A stretch of 64,000 nt of DNA from NCBI GenBank assembly GCA_964596985.1, contig CAZQWG010000003.1:255068-319067 (forward strand), written 5' to 3'. Position 1 is the first letter of the stretch; every line of letters starts with the position of its first letter. The notes beneath the pieces were generated by a model, which was given only the letters and a program-made list of their open reading frames with translations, had not been told where the DNA came from and made no database searches. This document shows, one piece after another, positions 9,017 to 17,673 of this stretch. Source of the DNA: GCA-020345945 sp964596985 (GTDB lineage: Archaea > Thermoproteota > Bathyarchaeia > RBG-16-48-13 > GCA-020345945). The position numbers and the translations under genes were made by a program.

Positions 9017-9577
9017 ATGGCAGCAATAAACCCACTCGTTTTAGGTATGTACACTATCGGTTTGGGGGCACTTGTTTCCGGAATATATTTCTTGGATTTG
9101 TATGCCAAAACCGAGCAGGACTCAAACGTGAACAAAGGCTTTGGACTGATGATACTACTGTCAGGAATCGGAGCAATAATCATCGCAATGCAACTGGTCT
9201 ACGTAGGCCCTCTCCCAGGTACTTACAGCGAGTTTTTTGGTACCCCGCTTGCTGTATTTGGACTAGTATCTCTGGGTGCAGGGTATAGCATCTACAAAGG
9301 CCTCGACTTAAAACCTCTCTCGTGGTTTTCGGCTGGAGCAGGCGTGATCGCGGCCTGCAACGCATATCTGACCGTCACACACTACACAAGGAACATAAGC
9401 TCTTATCTGCCTATATTCGGTCTATCTTCCCTATCTGGTCTTAGCCTGCTACTCGCGTATCATGTTGAGGCTAAATGGGCGAGAAGGCTGGCTGGACTAC
9501 TTCTGATACTGCTAGCAGGCGCTTGCCTGTACATTGGAACACGTGCATTTATCGGGCACATGACTGGGGTTCACTGA
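9017..9577 (+). CDS. Archaeal integral membrane protein (DUF981-like)
   Basis: 186 residues with about six hydrophobic segments and very short loops (MYTIGLGALVSGIYFLDLY, LMILLSGIGAIIIAMQLVY, FGLVSLGAGYSIYKGL and others). Sequence character and length resemble the archaeal DUF981 membrane family, which has no assigned function. The ATG at 9017 follows the AT-rich promoter region 8930-9000. It stands alone between two differently oriented units and is followed by a T-rich terminator-like tract. No functional residues can be pointed out. Confidence 0.65.
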   Translation: MAAINPLVLGMYTIGLGALVSGIYFLDLYAKTEQDSNVNKGFGLMILLSGIGAIIIAMQLVYVGPLPGTYSEFFGTPLAVFGLVSLGAGYSIYKGLDLKPLSWFSAGAGVIAACNAYLTVTHYTRNISSYLPIFGLSSLSGLSLLLAYHVEAKWARRLAGLLLILLAGACLYIGTRAFIGHMTGVH

Positions 9578-9595
9578 CCACGGTTGCCCTCTCCT

Positions 9596-9610
9596 TCCCT
9601 TTTTTTCTTT
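9596..9610 (+). terminator. Poly-T termination tract
   Basis: A seven-T run plus a second T cluster lies about 20 bases after the membrane protein stop. Oligo-T tracts terminate archaeal transcription without needing a hairpin. Confidence 0.5.
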
Positions 9611-9726
9611 AATCCCAAATCCTTCAGTAGACTATATTTGGTAATGTTTCAAATGAATCTCGTGTGTTCTATGTCCCTCTCTTGACGATTAGAACTATTA
9701 ATTCGTCTCATTGAAGTACCAAATCT

Positions 9727-10914
9727 GTGGCGGGGTTCTTGGAAGTGGGCAGGGGTATTGACGTAGTCATAATCGGTGGAGGACCTGCCGGGTTGTCGGC
9801 GGCTAGAAGTGCAGCAACGTCAGGAATGGAAGTTATCCTTTTTGAGAGGAAGAATCGTATCGGTTACCCTGTTCGGTGTGGAGAGTTCCTTCCCTCTCTC
9901 GAAGTGATCAAAGAGATGTTCCCGAACGCGAGAAACCTCGACAGAATATTCCGAATTCCAGAAAGGGTGGTAAGTAATAGATGTAATACTCTCAGAGTCT
10001 TCTCTCCCGAGAATAGGTACTTCGAATTCCAACTTAAATCCTCCATACTGGACAGGGCTCGTTTCGAGCAGCACCTAGCGGACATGGCTACTGACCTCGG
10101 CGTTGAAGTCCGAGTCTCCTCTCCTGCTTCTTTGAAGGTCTTTGATGACTGTGTTCTTGCCTACACCAAGAAAGACAATGTTTGTGGGAAGGTTGCGATT
10201 GCCGCCGACGGATTTCCGTCAGCAGCGTCTTTATCGGCTGGTCTTCCGGTTCGAGGGTATTTAAATCGGCGAAGTGTTGCTCTGACAATCCAGTACAAGA
10301 TGGTGAATGTGAAGGTTGACCCGGATGTCGTGGAAATGTATTTCGGATCTAAGATCGCTCCAGGAGCGTACGCGTGGGTGATACCCAAGGGCGAGCACAA
10401 GGCTAATGTCGGAGTAGGAATCCGAAAAAATCGCGCATCGAAAAGTGCGCGAGAGTATCTTGACCGCTTCGTATCGAATATGGATTCTGGTACAACTCAA
10501 CTCGCCAAAGGCAAGGTCGCTGGAATCACCGGCGATGTTCTTCCCGTGGGCGGGCCTCTAAGGAAAACCTGCTCGGAGAGAGTTGTCGCTGTTGGAGATG
10601 CTGCTTGCATGGTCATGTCCACTAACGGTGGGGGAATACCGACTGCCATGATCTCTGGGGACATCGCCGGAAGGGAAGTTGCCCGCGTGATTTCCGGAAA
10701 TAGTTCGATCAGCGAATACGAGTCAAAATGGAAGAGGGAGATCGGGGGTGAGCTTTCTATCTCTGCAGCGCTCCTCAACGCTGCAGAGAGAATAATGGGG
10801 AGTGACCTAATCTCTGGGGCTATGATGACTCTCCTGGGTTCTCGAGGTATCATGGACATCATAATGTGCAGACCCCCTTGGCTCGGGAGAACACTCTTCA
10901 GGCGGCGGTTGTAA
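9727..10914 (+). CDS. Geranylgeranyl reductase-family flavoprotein
   Basis: 395 residues. The FAD motif DVVIIGGGPAGLSAARSA lies near the start, CGE with the GYPVRCGE segment at about 40-55, and the second FAD motif VVAVGDAACMVMSTNGGGIPTAM near 290-315. That last motif is typical of archaeal GGR and plant ChlP. These enzymes saturate the isoprenoid chains of archaeal lipids or of quinones. The neighbours (polyprenyl synthase, MenA-like UbiA, MenG-like methyltransferase) make chain reduction of a respiratory quinone plausible, with lipid reduction the alternative. The start is a GTG; in-frame TTG and GTG codons just downstream are also possible. Its last 108 bases overlap the convergent gene. 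Confidence 0.88.
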   Translation: MAGFLEVGRGIDVVIIGGGPAGLSAARSAATSGMEVILFERKNRIGYPVRCGEFLPSLEVIKEMFPNARNLDRIFRIPERVVSNRCNTLRVFSPENRYFEFQLKSSILDRARFEQHLADMATDLGVEVRVSSPASLKVFDDCVLAYTKKDNVCGKVAIAADGFPSAASLSAGLPVRGYLNRRSVALTIQYKMVNVKVDPDVVEMYFGSKIAPGAYAWVIPKGEHKANVGVGIRKNRASKSAREYLDRFVSNMDSGTTQLAKGKVAGITGDVLPVGGPLRKTCSERVVAVGDAACMVMSTNGGGIPTAMISGDIAGREVARVISGNSSISEYESKWKREIGGELSISAALLNAAERIMGSDLISGAMMTLLGSRGIMDIIMCRPPWLGRTLFRRRL

Positions 10915-11418
10915 AACGAGTGAGAGAAAGACACTTCCCTTCCAGTATACGGCGTGCCTCAACTCTACCTCTAACAGGACAAACCACTTTCTTCTGTAGA
11001 TCCGAGATTCATCGTGGTTGTGTCTCCTGCCTTCGTGGATCATCTTAATTGCAGCTTCAAAGTTCGGATAGCGTTTCTCGAAATCCTTTAGCACCGTTCC
11101 ATATTTGGTTACAAAAGGGTCTTCGCCTATTCGTTTCGGGCTGATCACCGCTGCTGTCCCTCTGAACATTATGCCGCTGTTTTCAAAAGGATTGACCGGG
11201 TTGCGTTTGTCAATAGTTAGAGCTACCTTGGGATTGTCCATGATGTTCTTAACCTTCCTGGAGTGGATAGATGAAATTAGGAAGAGCCTGGTAGTATCAG
11301 AGTGGAAGACGTAGAACATCGGGGCTATGTGAGGCTGGGAATCCCTGTTCACTGTGCAAAGATATGCGAATCGCGTCCCGTTGAGCAGGTTCATAACCTG
11401 TTTGGGGAGATTCCTCAA
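10807..11418 (-). CDS. Pyridoxamine 5'-phosphate oxidase-fold flavin protein (first of pair)
   Basis: 203 residues. Residues 1-160 have the split-barrel flavin-binding pattern (RFAYLCTVNRDSQPHIAPMFYVF, KVALTIDKRNPVNP, MFRGTAAVI). The family binds FMN, F420 or heme and reduces diverse substrates. The conserved part ends near AVYWKG. The last 40 residues are low in order and are antisense to the end of the geranylgeranyl reductase gene, so they look like read-through past a lost stop rather than a functional domain. Its start overlaps the stop of the upstream paralogue by four bases. Confidence 0.75.
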   Translation of the reverse strand: MRNLPKQVMNLLNGTRFAYLCTVNRDSQPHIAPMFYVFHSDTTRLFLISSIHSRKVKNIMDNPKVALTIDKRNPVNPFENSGIMFRGTAAVISPKRIGEDPFVTKYGTVLKDFEKRYPNFEAAIKMIHEGRRHNHDESRIYRRKWFVLLEVELRHAVYWKGSVFLSLVLQPPPEECSPEPRGSAHYDVHDTSRTQESHHSPRD

Positions 11419-11918
11419 TTCTTTCTCTCCGAGGGAGTAACGATTCTTGCCTCACGCCAGTAGATGCAGGTTTCAGGGTCTATTCTCACCAGGAATCTAC
11501 TGAGAAAAAGGGTAGTTCTCCAAGCTAAAGGCAACGTCTGTTCTTCGGATCTGTACTTTGCAACGTACTTGGGATACTTCTTCACGAACAAGTTCAGCAC
11601 TTTCAACAGTTGAAAGGGGTGGAGAACCAGGCTGGAAAGACCATAGATATACGACTTTCCGGATATTAGCACGGCTCGGTTGTTCATCAAGTTGGATGGA
11701 TCTCGAATGTCCACAAGAAACGAGACTAGCGGGTTCCTTCTAATGTTTCGAAGTTTCTTGGATATCTTCGAGACCACGACGTAGATATGCCTTCCGTCGA
11801 AGACGAATATCATCGGTGTGACATGCGGGTAACCATCCGTACTTGAGGTTCCGAGATAACCAAAGAATCCTTCCCCAAGCAACCAGTTCACTTTCTCAGG
11901 CATTCTCTTCGACTTCAA
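11415..11918 (-). CDS. Pyridoxamine 5'-phosphate oxidase-fold flavin protein (second of pair)
   Basis: 167 residues, paralogous to the gene that follows it in the operon: GEGFFGYLGTSSTDGYPHVTPMIFVF lines up with the same position there, as does NPLVSFLVDIRDPSN. It is predicted to be a split-barrel flavin or F420 protein. The two genes are coupled by an ATGA overlap and may form a heterodimer. They diverge from the polyprenyl synthase gene, sharing the 295-base AT-rich gap. A redox role in quinone or lipid maturation is only inferred from position. Confidence 0.75.
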   Translation of the reverse strand: MKSKRMPEKVNWLLGEGFFGYLGTSSTDGYPHVTPMIFVFDGRHIYVVVSKISKKLRNIRRNPLVSFLVDIRDPSNLMNNRAVLISGKSYIYGLSSLVLHPFQLLKVLNLFVKKYPKYVAKYRSEEQTLPLAWRTTLFLSRFLVRIDPETCIYWREARIVTPSERKN

Positions 11919-12213
11919 TTATCTTCCTCTGCGATCGTTGATTGCAAGATTCATTGCCGGTCATTGTTGGAAAACTCGGCTGGTCGGGCGAAGTCTGCGT
12001 GGGATCTCGAAGCCGGGGTTGGGACTATCTGCGCGCTGGCTCTAGGGGGCGTTTGAACCGATTTCCGGGCTGATGTTCCGGGGAAACGCATATTGGAAAC
12101 CGAATCTATGAATTCTTGTCTGATAGATTAACAAATATTTAAATTAATTAACATTTTGTAATACAAATGCCCGTCTAGTATGACGTGGAACTACACTCCT
12201 GAGGTTCCTTGCC
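11919..12213. promoter_or_regulatory. Divergent promoter region
   Basis: 295 bases between divergent genes. The most AT-rich part, 12128-12170, contains ATATTTAAATTAAT, a good archaeal TATA candidate for the polyprenyl synthase operon; GAGGT at about 12200-12204 can serve as its ribosome-binding site. No gene is evident. Confidence 0.5.
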
Positions 12214-13212
12214 TTGCTTACGTCTCATATCGCGCGGTTTAATCCAAGACAAAGAATAGAAGAAGATAGGAGTCTCGTGGACAAAGAGTTCTCTTCTCTA
12301 AGCCGCAACATCTCGCATATGAGTCTCGCTCCTCAACTCAGTTGCGTTCTCTTGTCCAAAGGTAAAAGGTTGAGATCAACCATGTTGGTGGAGTGCGCGG
12401 AGATGGTTGGGGGAAGCAGGGAAGAGACCCTACCCCTATCCATCGCAATTGAGCTCTTGCATATGGCCACTTTGGTTCAGGACGATATAATCGACGGAGA
12501 AGATAGAAGAAGGGGAAAGTCGAGCCTGCACAAGGAGTGGTCTGAGGGTGACGCAATTCTAGTTGCGGATGGCCTGATCTGTCTCGCAATAGATCGGGCG
12601 GCGGACTTTGGTAAAGAAGTGATGAAATCCATTGCACGTATGGGTTTGACCCTCTGTGACGGTGAACATCTAGACATGAACTCTTCTCTCGATGCAACCT
12701 TGGAAACGGAGTACTTGTCCCTAATCGAGAGGAAGTCGGCCTCTCTCTTTCAGACTGCAGCCTATTGCGGTGCCTGGGTGGGTTGCGGTGACTTGTCTCA
12801 GATAAACCTGCTTGCAGAATTCGGCAAATACTATGGCATCGCATATCAGATTAAAGACGACATTGCAGATTTCACTGAACGGGAAGGAATTCCACGTGAT
12901 CTAATAAACGCCAATCCCACTCTGCCAATAATACATCTCTACGGGAACTGTGACAAGAAGACTAAACAGATTATCAATGATGTCTTCAACCTTCGCAGGA
13001 TTAACCGCAAAAGTGCTAGGGAACTCTGTCGGGAATTGGAGAGAACGGGGTCCCTAGAGTATTCTTTAGGTGTTATGCGTGAAAAGGCTGATCAGGCAAG
13101 ATCTGTATTGGCCTATTTTACAGAATCCGAATCCAAGCTTTGCCTTGCGTATCTAGTAGATTCTCTATCTTCGATACAGCCTGCACAGGGGTTTAGGGAG
13201 GTCGTCAGATGA
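12214..13212 (+). CDS. Polyprenyl (isoprenyl) diphosphate synthase
   Basis: 332 residues of the trans-isoprenyl diphosphate synthase fold. KGKRLRS precedes the first aspartate-rich motif DDIID at residues 90-94, and the second is DDIAD from about 215. It would condense IPP with an allylic diphosphate to make a C20 or longer chain. The start is TTG with GAGGT upstream. Its stop overlaps the UbiA start by ATGA, so the chain it makes probably feeds the prenyltransferase directly. Chain length cannot be read with confidence; a quinone side chain is the favoured use, and archaeal lipid GGPP the alternative. Confidence 0.9.
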   Translation: MLTSHIARFNPRQRIEEDRSLVDKEFSSLSRNISHMSLAPQLSCVLLSKGKRLRSTMLVECAEMVGGSREETLPLSIAIELLHMATLVQDDIIDGEDRRRGKSSLHKEWSEGDAILVADGLICLAIDRAADFGKEVMKSIARMGLTLCDGEHLDMNSSLDATLETEYLSLIERKSASLFQTAAYCGAWVGCGDLSQINLLAEFGKYYGIAYQIKDDIADFTEREGIPRDLINANPTLPIIHLYGNCDKKTKQIINDVFNLRRINRKSARELCRELERTGSLEYSLGVMREKADQARSVLAYFTESESKLCLAYLVDSLSSIQPAQGFREVVR

Positions 13213-14144
13213 ATAAAATTGAAAGTCTCAAAGTGGTTTTTCCGTTTTGGATCGCAGAACTCAGGGCACCCTTCTTTTCAGTGACCGTGGTCTCGGTGTT
13301 CTTGGGGGCCGCTGTCGCTTGGAATACGCGAGGGGTCTTTGACCCGACTCTGTTTTTGCTGAGTCTGGTTGGGGCACTATGCCTGCACGCAGGAACCAAT
13401 GTGATAAATGACTATTTTGACTTTCTCAGTGGATGCGATATGATCAACAAAGAATACATCTCCCCGTTTACTGGAGGCAGCAGATTGCTCCCTGACGGTG
13501 TTCTGAGGGCGGGTGATGTTCGGAATGTGGCCTTGTTATTCTTCGGTGTTGGTGGGCTCATAGGCGTCTATTTGGCCATGTGCAGGGGATGGTTGGTGCT
13601 CGCGCTTGGAGTAGTAGGGATCCTTTCTGGGTACTTCTACACGACGAAACTGGTCACGAGAAGCGTGGGTGAGCTGTTCGTCGGACTGAATTTTGGGCCT
13701 CTGCTGGTGCTGGGAAGCTACTATGTGCAGACAATGACTTTGGATTTCTTACCTTTCTACGTCTCTCTCCCTGTGGGATTATTGGTTGCAGCTATTCTTT
13801 GGGTCAACCAGTTCCCAGACTATCATGCTGACAAAGAAGTCGGGAAGAACACGCTTGTGGTTGTCTTGAGTAGAGGGAAAGCTAGCTGGGTCTTTGCAGG
13901 GGTTACGCTGACCGTTTACACGTTGATCGGGCTTGGCGCCTTCCTCGGATGGATTCCTTTGATTTCCCTTGTCTCTTTTCTAACAATTCCCCTTGCGTTC
14001 AAAGCGGTCAGCACAGTAGTAAAATTCCACTCCGAACCGGAGAAAATGATTCCCGCGTGTTCGTCCACGATACTGATGCACGCAACCGTAGGTCTGCTGT
14101 TAATTCTCACGTACTTGATAGATCGAATCTCGACGTCTTTCTGA
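13209..14144 (+). CDS. UbiA-family prenyltransferase, MenA-like
   Basis: 311 residues with about eight or nine membrane segments. The first catalytic motif NVINDYFDFLSGCD lies near residues 61-75, the second region is NQFPDYHADKEVGKNTL near 200, and SPFTGGSRLLPDG lies between them as in 1,4-dihydroxy-2-naphthoate prenyltransferases. MenA joins a polyprenyl chain to the naphthoate ring in menaquinone synthesis. Translation is coupled to the polyprenyl synthase gene by a four-base overlap. No genes for making the ring are in the window, so the aromatic acceptor is inferred. Digeranylgeranylglyceryl phosphate synthase is the alternative but less like this sequence. Confidence 0.88.
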   Translation: MNKIESLKVVFPFWIAELRAPFFSVTVVSVFLGAAVAWNTRGVFDPTLFLLSLVGALCLHAGTNVINDYFDFLSGCDMINKEYISPFTGGSRLLPDGVLRAGDVRNVALLFFGVGGLIGVYLAMCRGWLVLALGVVGILSGYFYTTKLVTRSVGELFVGLNFGPLLVLGSYYVQTMTLDFLPFYVSLPVGLLVAAILWVNQFPDYHADKEVGKNTLVVVLSRGKASWVFAGVTLTVYTLIGLGAFLGWIPLISLVSFLTIPLAFKAVSTVVKFHSEPEKMIPACSSTILMHATVGLLLILTYLIDRISTSF

Positions 14145-14211
14145 CATTCTCCCGCTTCTTGAAGACCTGTAACGAGGATGCGGGAGAGAGAAAAATGAGA
14201 CCCGGATCGTT

Positions 14212-14538
14212 CTACGCTGCGGCTGTCATCTTCTCTGCAGGACCGATCCAGAATACCCTCTGCCTGTTTCGTTCGCAGAAGGAGATCACTTCGGAGACCG
14301 TCCTCTGATCGCAGGCTTCCAATTCCTCTTCAGAGTCTGATTGGAGGACGATGTCGAGTATGCCGCTGATAACGTCAGGAATCACGTCAACAAAGCATCT
14401 GTAGTCTGTAGTCTTGAGTTGTCTGGTCAGATCGTTGATGAATCTGTTCTCCATCATAACACATCTGAACTGCGTGTATCTAGGTTCGTCAGAAGAATCC
14501 GGCTGCTCAGAACTGCTGGGAAGATTATTCCACGACAT
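14212..14538 (-). CDS. Hypothetical protein, 108 residues
   Basis: No family recognised. The protein is mildly acidic, with a serine- and proline-rich start (LPSSSEQPDSSDEP), then a helical region FINDLTRQLKTTDYRCFVDVIPDVISGILDIVLQ, and three cysteines. Support for a real gene comes from GGCGGAG ahead of the ATG and the strongly AT-rich region with TTTAAATATT upstream. It lies between the UbiA gene and the divergent hdrA operon and shares the promoter gap with hdrA. Confidence 0.5.
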   Translation of the reverse strand: MSWNNLPSSSEQPDSSDEPRYTQFRCVMMENRFINDLTRQLKTTDYRCFVDVIPDVISGILDIVLQSDSEEELEACDQRTVSEVISFCERNRQRVFWIGPAEKMTAAA

Positions 14539-14602
14539 TCTTTTCTCCGCCTCAAGTATTCCGATTACAAATATTTAAAATATATTATATTCTTTTTACT
14601 TG

Positions 14603-14622
14603 ATGTCAACAATTGCTGACAT
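14603..14622. promoter_or_regulatory. 20-base near-perfect palindrome before hdrA
   Basis: ATGTCA and TGACAT arms flank a central CAATTG, so 18 of 20 positions are symmetric. It lies in the AT-rich divergent region between the 108-residue hypothetical gene and hdrA, about 80 bases from the hdrA start. The size and symmetry suit a dimeric regulator such as an Lrp-type protein; the cysteine-tailed Lrp regulator 4 kb away is a candidate binder. Confidence 0.45.
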
Positions 14623-14702
14623 AATATTACAAAAAAGTAAAAAGCATATGTGTCAGTTGGAGTCCTCAATAATACTCGATAGTACTGGATGGTGGAATCT
14701 GG

Positions 14703-17096
14703 GTGACGAAGTCAAAGATCGGGGTATTCGTGTGTCATTGTGGCGGGAACATCAGTGACACGGTGGACATCGAGAATCTGCTGAAAGCAATACGGAAGCT
14801 CGGTATTGCCACAGTAGTCGAATCAAACGAGTATGTCTGCAGCAGTCCGGGTCAAGAGATGATCAAGAAAGCAATAAGCGAATTAGGGCTTGACAAGATC
14901 GTTGTGGCTTCATGTTCTCCAAGAATGCATCTTGAGACGTTTAGGAATACGCTTGTTGAATCGGGTCTTAACCCGTATGTTCTAGAGATTGCCAATATAA
15001 GGGAGCAGTGCAGCTGGGTCCACGATGACAAGGAAGCCGCGACCAGGAAGGCAATAGATATCGTCCGGGGGGCCGTCTTCAGAGCAGAGTATCTCGAGCC
15101 GCTCACACCAAGTATTATCAAGGTTGTCCCACGTGTCGCTGTCATCGGCGGGGGCATAGCGGGCATCACAACCGCGCAGGAGCTCTCTGCAAATGGGCAA
15201 AAGGTGTACCTGATAGAGAGGGGTGAAAGTATCGGAGGGCATATGGCGCAACTGAGCAAGACATTCCCAACTCTGGACTGCTCAGCTTGCACCTTAGCTC
15301 CGAAACTGGTCAGCGTTGGGCACGACGATAACATAAAACTAATCACAATGGCTGAACTGACTCATTTTGAAGGAACACCGGGAAACTATGAGCTAAGTCT
15401 GAGAATAATGCCGAGATATGTCAGCGATGCCAAATGTACTTCATGTGGGGAATGTGCAAAGATATGTCCAAGAGTAGTTCCCAGCGAATTCGAGGTTGGA
15501 TTGCTGAAGCGAAAGGCTATCTACCTTCCCTTCCCACAGGCCGTACCCAATACATATGTCATAGACCCGCAGCAATGCCTTTTCCTTACACGAGGGGTCT
15601 GTAGGCTCTGCGAAAAGGTTTGCAAAGGTAAGGCAATAAGGTTCAATCAACAAGAGAGGACGAAGAAGATAAAGGTTGGAGCAGTGGTCGTGTGCACGGG
15701 TTACGATCAGATTGACCCTGGGCTCTTTCCTCAATACAGCTATGGACTGCACCCTGATATAGTAACGAATCTCCAGTTTGAGAGACTTATGATCCAGGGC
15801 ATCCACAGGCCCTCGAACGGAAAGGTACCCAAGAAAGTGGCGTTTGTTCTCTGCGTTGGGAGTCGTGATCGGGTCAATGGCAAAGAGAACTGCTGTAAGA
15901 TAGGATGCATGAACGCCATCAAAGAGGCTACGATCCTTCAGAAAGCGGTTCCAGAAGTCGAGGCATGGATATTCTATACGGACATAAGAGCCCACGGAAA
16001 AGGTTACGAGGAATTCTATGCAACCGCCAGGAATCATGGATTCAAGTTCGTCAGGGGTCGTGTGGCTGAGGTTCTCGCTGTTGGTAAAGACGCATTACGA
16101 GTCAGAGCCGAAGACACTATCTTAGGGAGTCAGATCGAAAAGGACTTCGACATGGTTGTACTCCAGACGGCTCTTGTTCCCAGCTCTGGTTTTTCAGAGC
16201 TGAGTGCGATGCTTGGCACTCACATAGGTGCTGATGGCTTCTTCCAAGAGCGACACCACAAGCTGAGACCGGTCGAATCCAACAAGATCGGAATATTCGC
16301 TGCGGGAGCCATACTCGGACCGAAGGATATCAGGGAAACGACGACAGAAGCCATGTCGACGTCCTCAAAAATCACTGGGTTCCTTCGAAAAGGCAAGTAC
16401 GAGTCCTCCCCTGAGACCGTGTTTGTACACAATGGTCTATGTAATCTCTGCCGTCTTTGCATAGATGTTTGCCCTTCGGGTGCTATCCGTGTCTCAAAAG
16501 ACCGGTTGAAAGTCGAACCGGTATCATGCACTGGTTGCGGAATCTGTATACCCTGCTGTCCGAAGGGAGCCCTCGACCTACGCAACAACACCGAGAGGCA
16601 GCTGATAGAGCAGATTCGGGCGAGCTGTCAAAGAGGAGATTCGACGGATATCATAGTCTTCGCCGAGAAGGATACGGCGTACGAGTCCATCGATACCGCT
16701 GGTCAGTCCAGGCTGAGCTACAGTCCTAAGATCAAGGTTATTCCGGTTCCAAGCACCGGACGAATAGGACTAAGGCATATTCTACATGCTTTCGCTACTG
16801 GGGCTGATGGCGTAGTCTTGCTGGAAGGGGTTCACACAGCCATCAGTGCGGAAAAGCTTCGTGACAAGGTTGTTACCTTGAAGAGGCAGCTGAAAGATTT
16901 CGAGATCGAGCCTTTGAGGTTGCTTTCGATGACGACGACGATTCCCGAATACAACAAGGTGCTCAATACTTTCTCGGTCTTTGAGAATAGAATCTCAAGG
17001 ATGGGAAAGATCCCAATTCAGATTAGAGAGGAGATAGACCGGAAACTGGCTGAGAGCTTAGTCATGGTGGAGGCTGTTGCAGGGGATGGAAGCTAA
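14703..17096 (+). CDS. hdrA: HdrA-like iron-sulfur flavoprotein with MvhD-like C-terminal extension
   Basis: 797 residues, longer than the roughly 650 of methanogen HdrA. The N-terminus has the HdrA signature FVCHCGGNI (C11, C13). The FAD motif VAVIGGGIAGITTA lies near 144, followed by the cysteine segment TLDCSACTLAPK. Four further iron-sulfur motifs are CTSCGECAKICP near 245, CLFLTRGVCRLCEKVC near 292, CNLCRLCIDVCP near 580 and CTGCGICIPCCP near 610. Residues about 640-770 resemble the MvhD/FlpD domain, as in QmoB, but its usual cysteines are absent (IIVFAEKDTAYESIDTAG, VVLLEGVHTA). GTG start. It opens the hdrACB operon. Electron-bifurcating or quinone-linked roles are inferred. Confidence 0.92.
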   Translation: MTKSKIGVFVCHCGGNISDTVDIENLLKAIRKLGIATVVESNEYVCSSPGQEMIKKAISELGLDKIVVASCSPRMHLETFRNTLVESGLNPYVLEIANIREQCSWVHDDKEAATRKAIDIVRGAVFRAEYLEPLTPSIIKVVPRVAVIGGGIAGITTAQELSANGQKVYLIERGESIGGHMAQLSKTFPTLDCSACTLAPKLVSVGHDDNIKLITMAELTHFEGTPGNYELSLRIMPRYVSDAKCTSCGECAKICPRVVPSEFEVGLLKRKAIYLPFPQAVPNTYVIDPQQCLFLTRGVCRLCEKVCKGKAIRFNQQERTKKIKVGAVVVCTGYDQIDPGLFPQYSYGLHPDIVTNLQFERLMIQGIHRPSNGKVPKKVAFVLCVGSRDRVNGKENCCKIGCMNAIKEATILQKAVPEVEAWIFYTDIRAHGKGYEEFYATARNHGFKFVRGRVAEVLAVGKDALRVRAEDTILGSQIEKDFDMVVLQTALVPSSGFSELSAMLGTHIGADGFFQERHHKLRPVESNKIGIFAAGAILGPKDIRETTTEAMSTSSKITGFLRKGKYESSPETVFVHNGLCNLCRLCIDVCPSGAIRVSKDRLKVEPVSCTGCGICIPCCPKGALDLRNNTERQLIEQIRASCQRGDSTDIIVFAEKDTAYESIDTAGQSRLSYSPKIKVIPVPSTGRIGLRHILHAFATGADGVVLLEGVHTAISAEKLRDKVVTLKRQLKDFEIEPLRLLSMTTTIPEYNKVLNTFSVFENRISRMGKIPIQIREEIDRKLAESLVMVEAVAGDGS

Positions 17097-17673
17097 TATG
17101 CCTGGAACCGGAATCAGCCAATTTGACCCCGATTTCCTGAAGGAGGTTATGGAGCGCCCCGGGGGGGAAGAGATACAGGAATGCATTCAATGCGGGGTGT
17201 GCGCTGGATCATGTCCGGTTAGGTTTGCCATGGATCTGAGCCCGACACAGATAATACAGGCTATACTCTTGGGGGAGAGAGCCACCGTCCTCTCTTCCCA
17301 TACAATCTGGCTATGTGCATCCTGCTACTCTTGCAACACTCGGTGTCCGAGGGGAATCGACTTACCATTCCTGATGTCCAACCTGAAGAACATGGCACTC
17401 AGCAACGGTTTCCTCCCAAGCGAAAAGAAGATCCAAGCGAAGGTAAGGTTTCACAGGGCATTCAAAGATGTAGCAGAGAAGTATGGGAGGGTCTACGAAC
17501 CTGAGCTTGTATTCAGATTCTTGGCAGGCGGAGACCTTTCAACAATGTTAAGATATGCCGTATTCGGGGCCAGGATGATGCAGAAGGGCAAGATCAGCAT
17601 AATACCTTCCACTATAAGATTCAGAAAACCGATTCAGTCGAGCGGCGAAGACCGAGAACGGGAGGGTGGCTAG
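17077..17673 (+). CDS. hdrC: HdrC-like iron-sulfur subunit
   Basis: 198 residues with two [4Fe-4S] motifs: C36, C39, C42, C46 (CIQCGVCAGSCP) and C80, C83, C86, C90 (CASCYSCNTRCP). This is the HdrC arrangement; the subunit carries electrons between HdrA and HdrB. No transmembrane segment is present, so the complex is the soluble type. The start is uncertain among TTG 17077, ATG 17086 and ATG 17098; all are near the end of hdrA, and the first gives a 20-base overlap with a GGAGG a few bases upstream. It is followed immediately by hdrB. Confidence 0.92.
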   Translation: MQGMEANMPGTGISQFDPDFLKEVMERPGGEEIQECIQCGVCAGSCPVRFAMDLSPTQIIQAILLGERATVLSSHTIWLCASCYSCNTRCPRGIDLPFLMSNLKNMALSNGFLPSEKKIQAKVRFHRAFKDVAEKYGRVYEPELVFRFLAGGDLSTMLRYAVFGARMMQKGKISIIPSTIRFRKPIQSSGEDREREGG

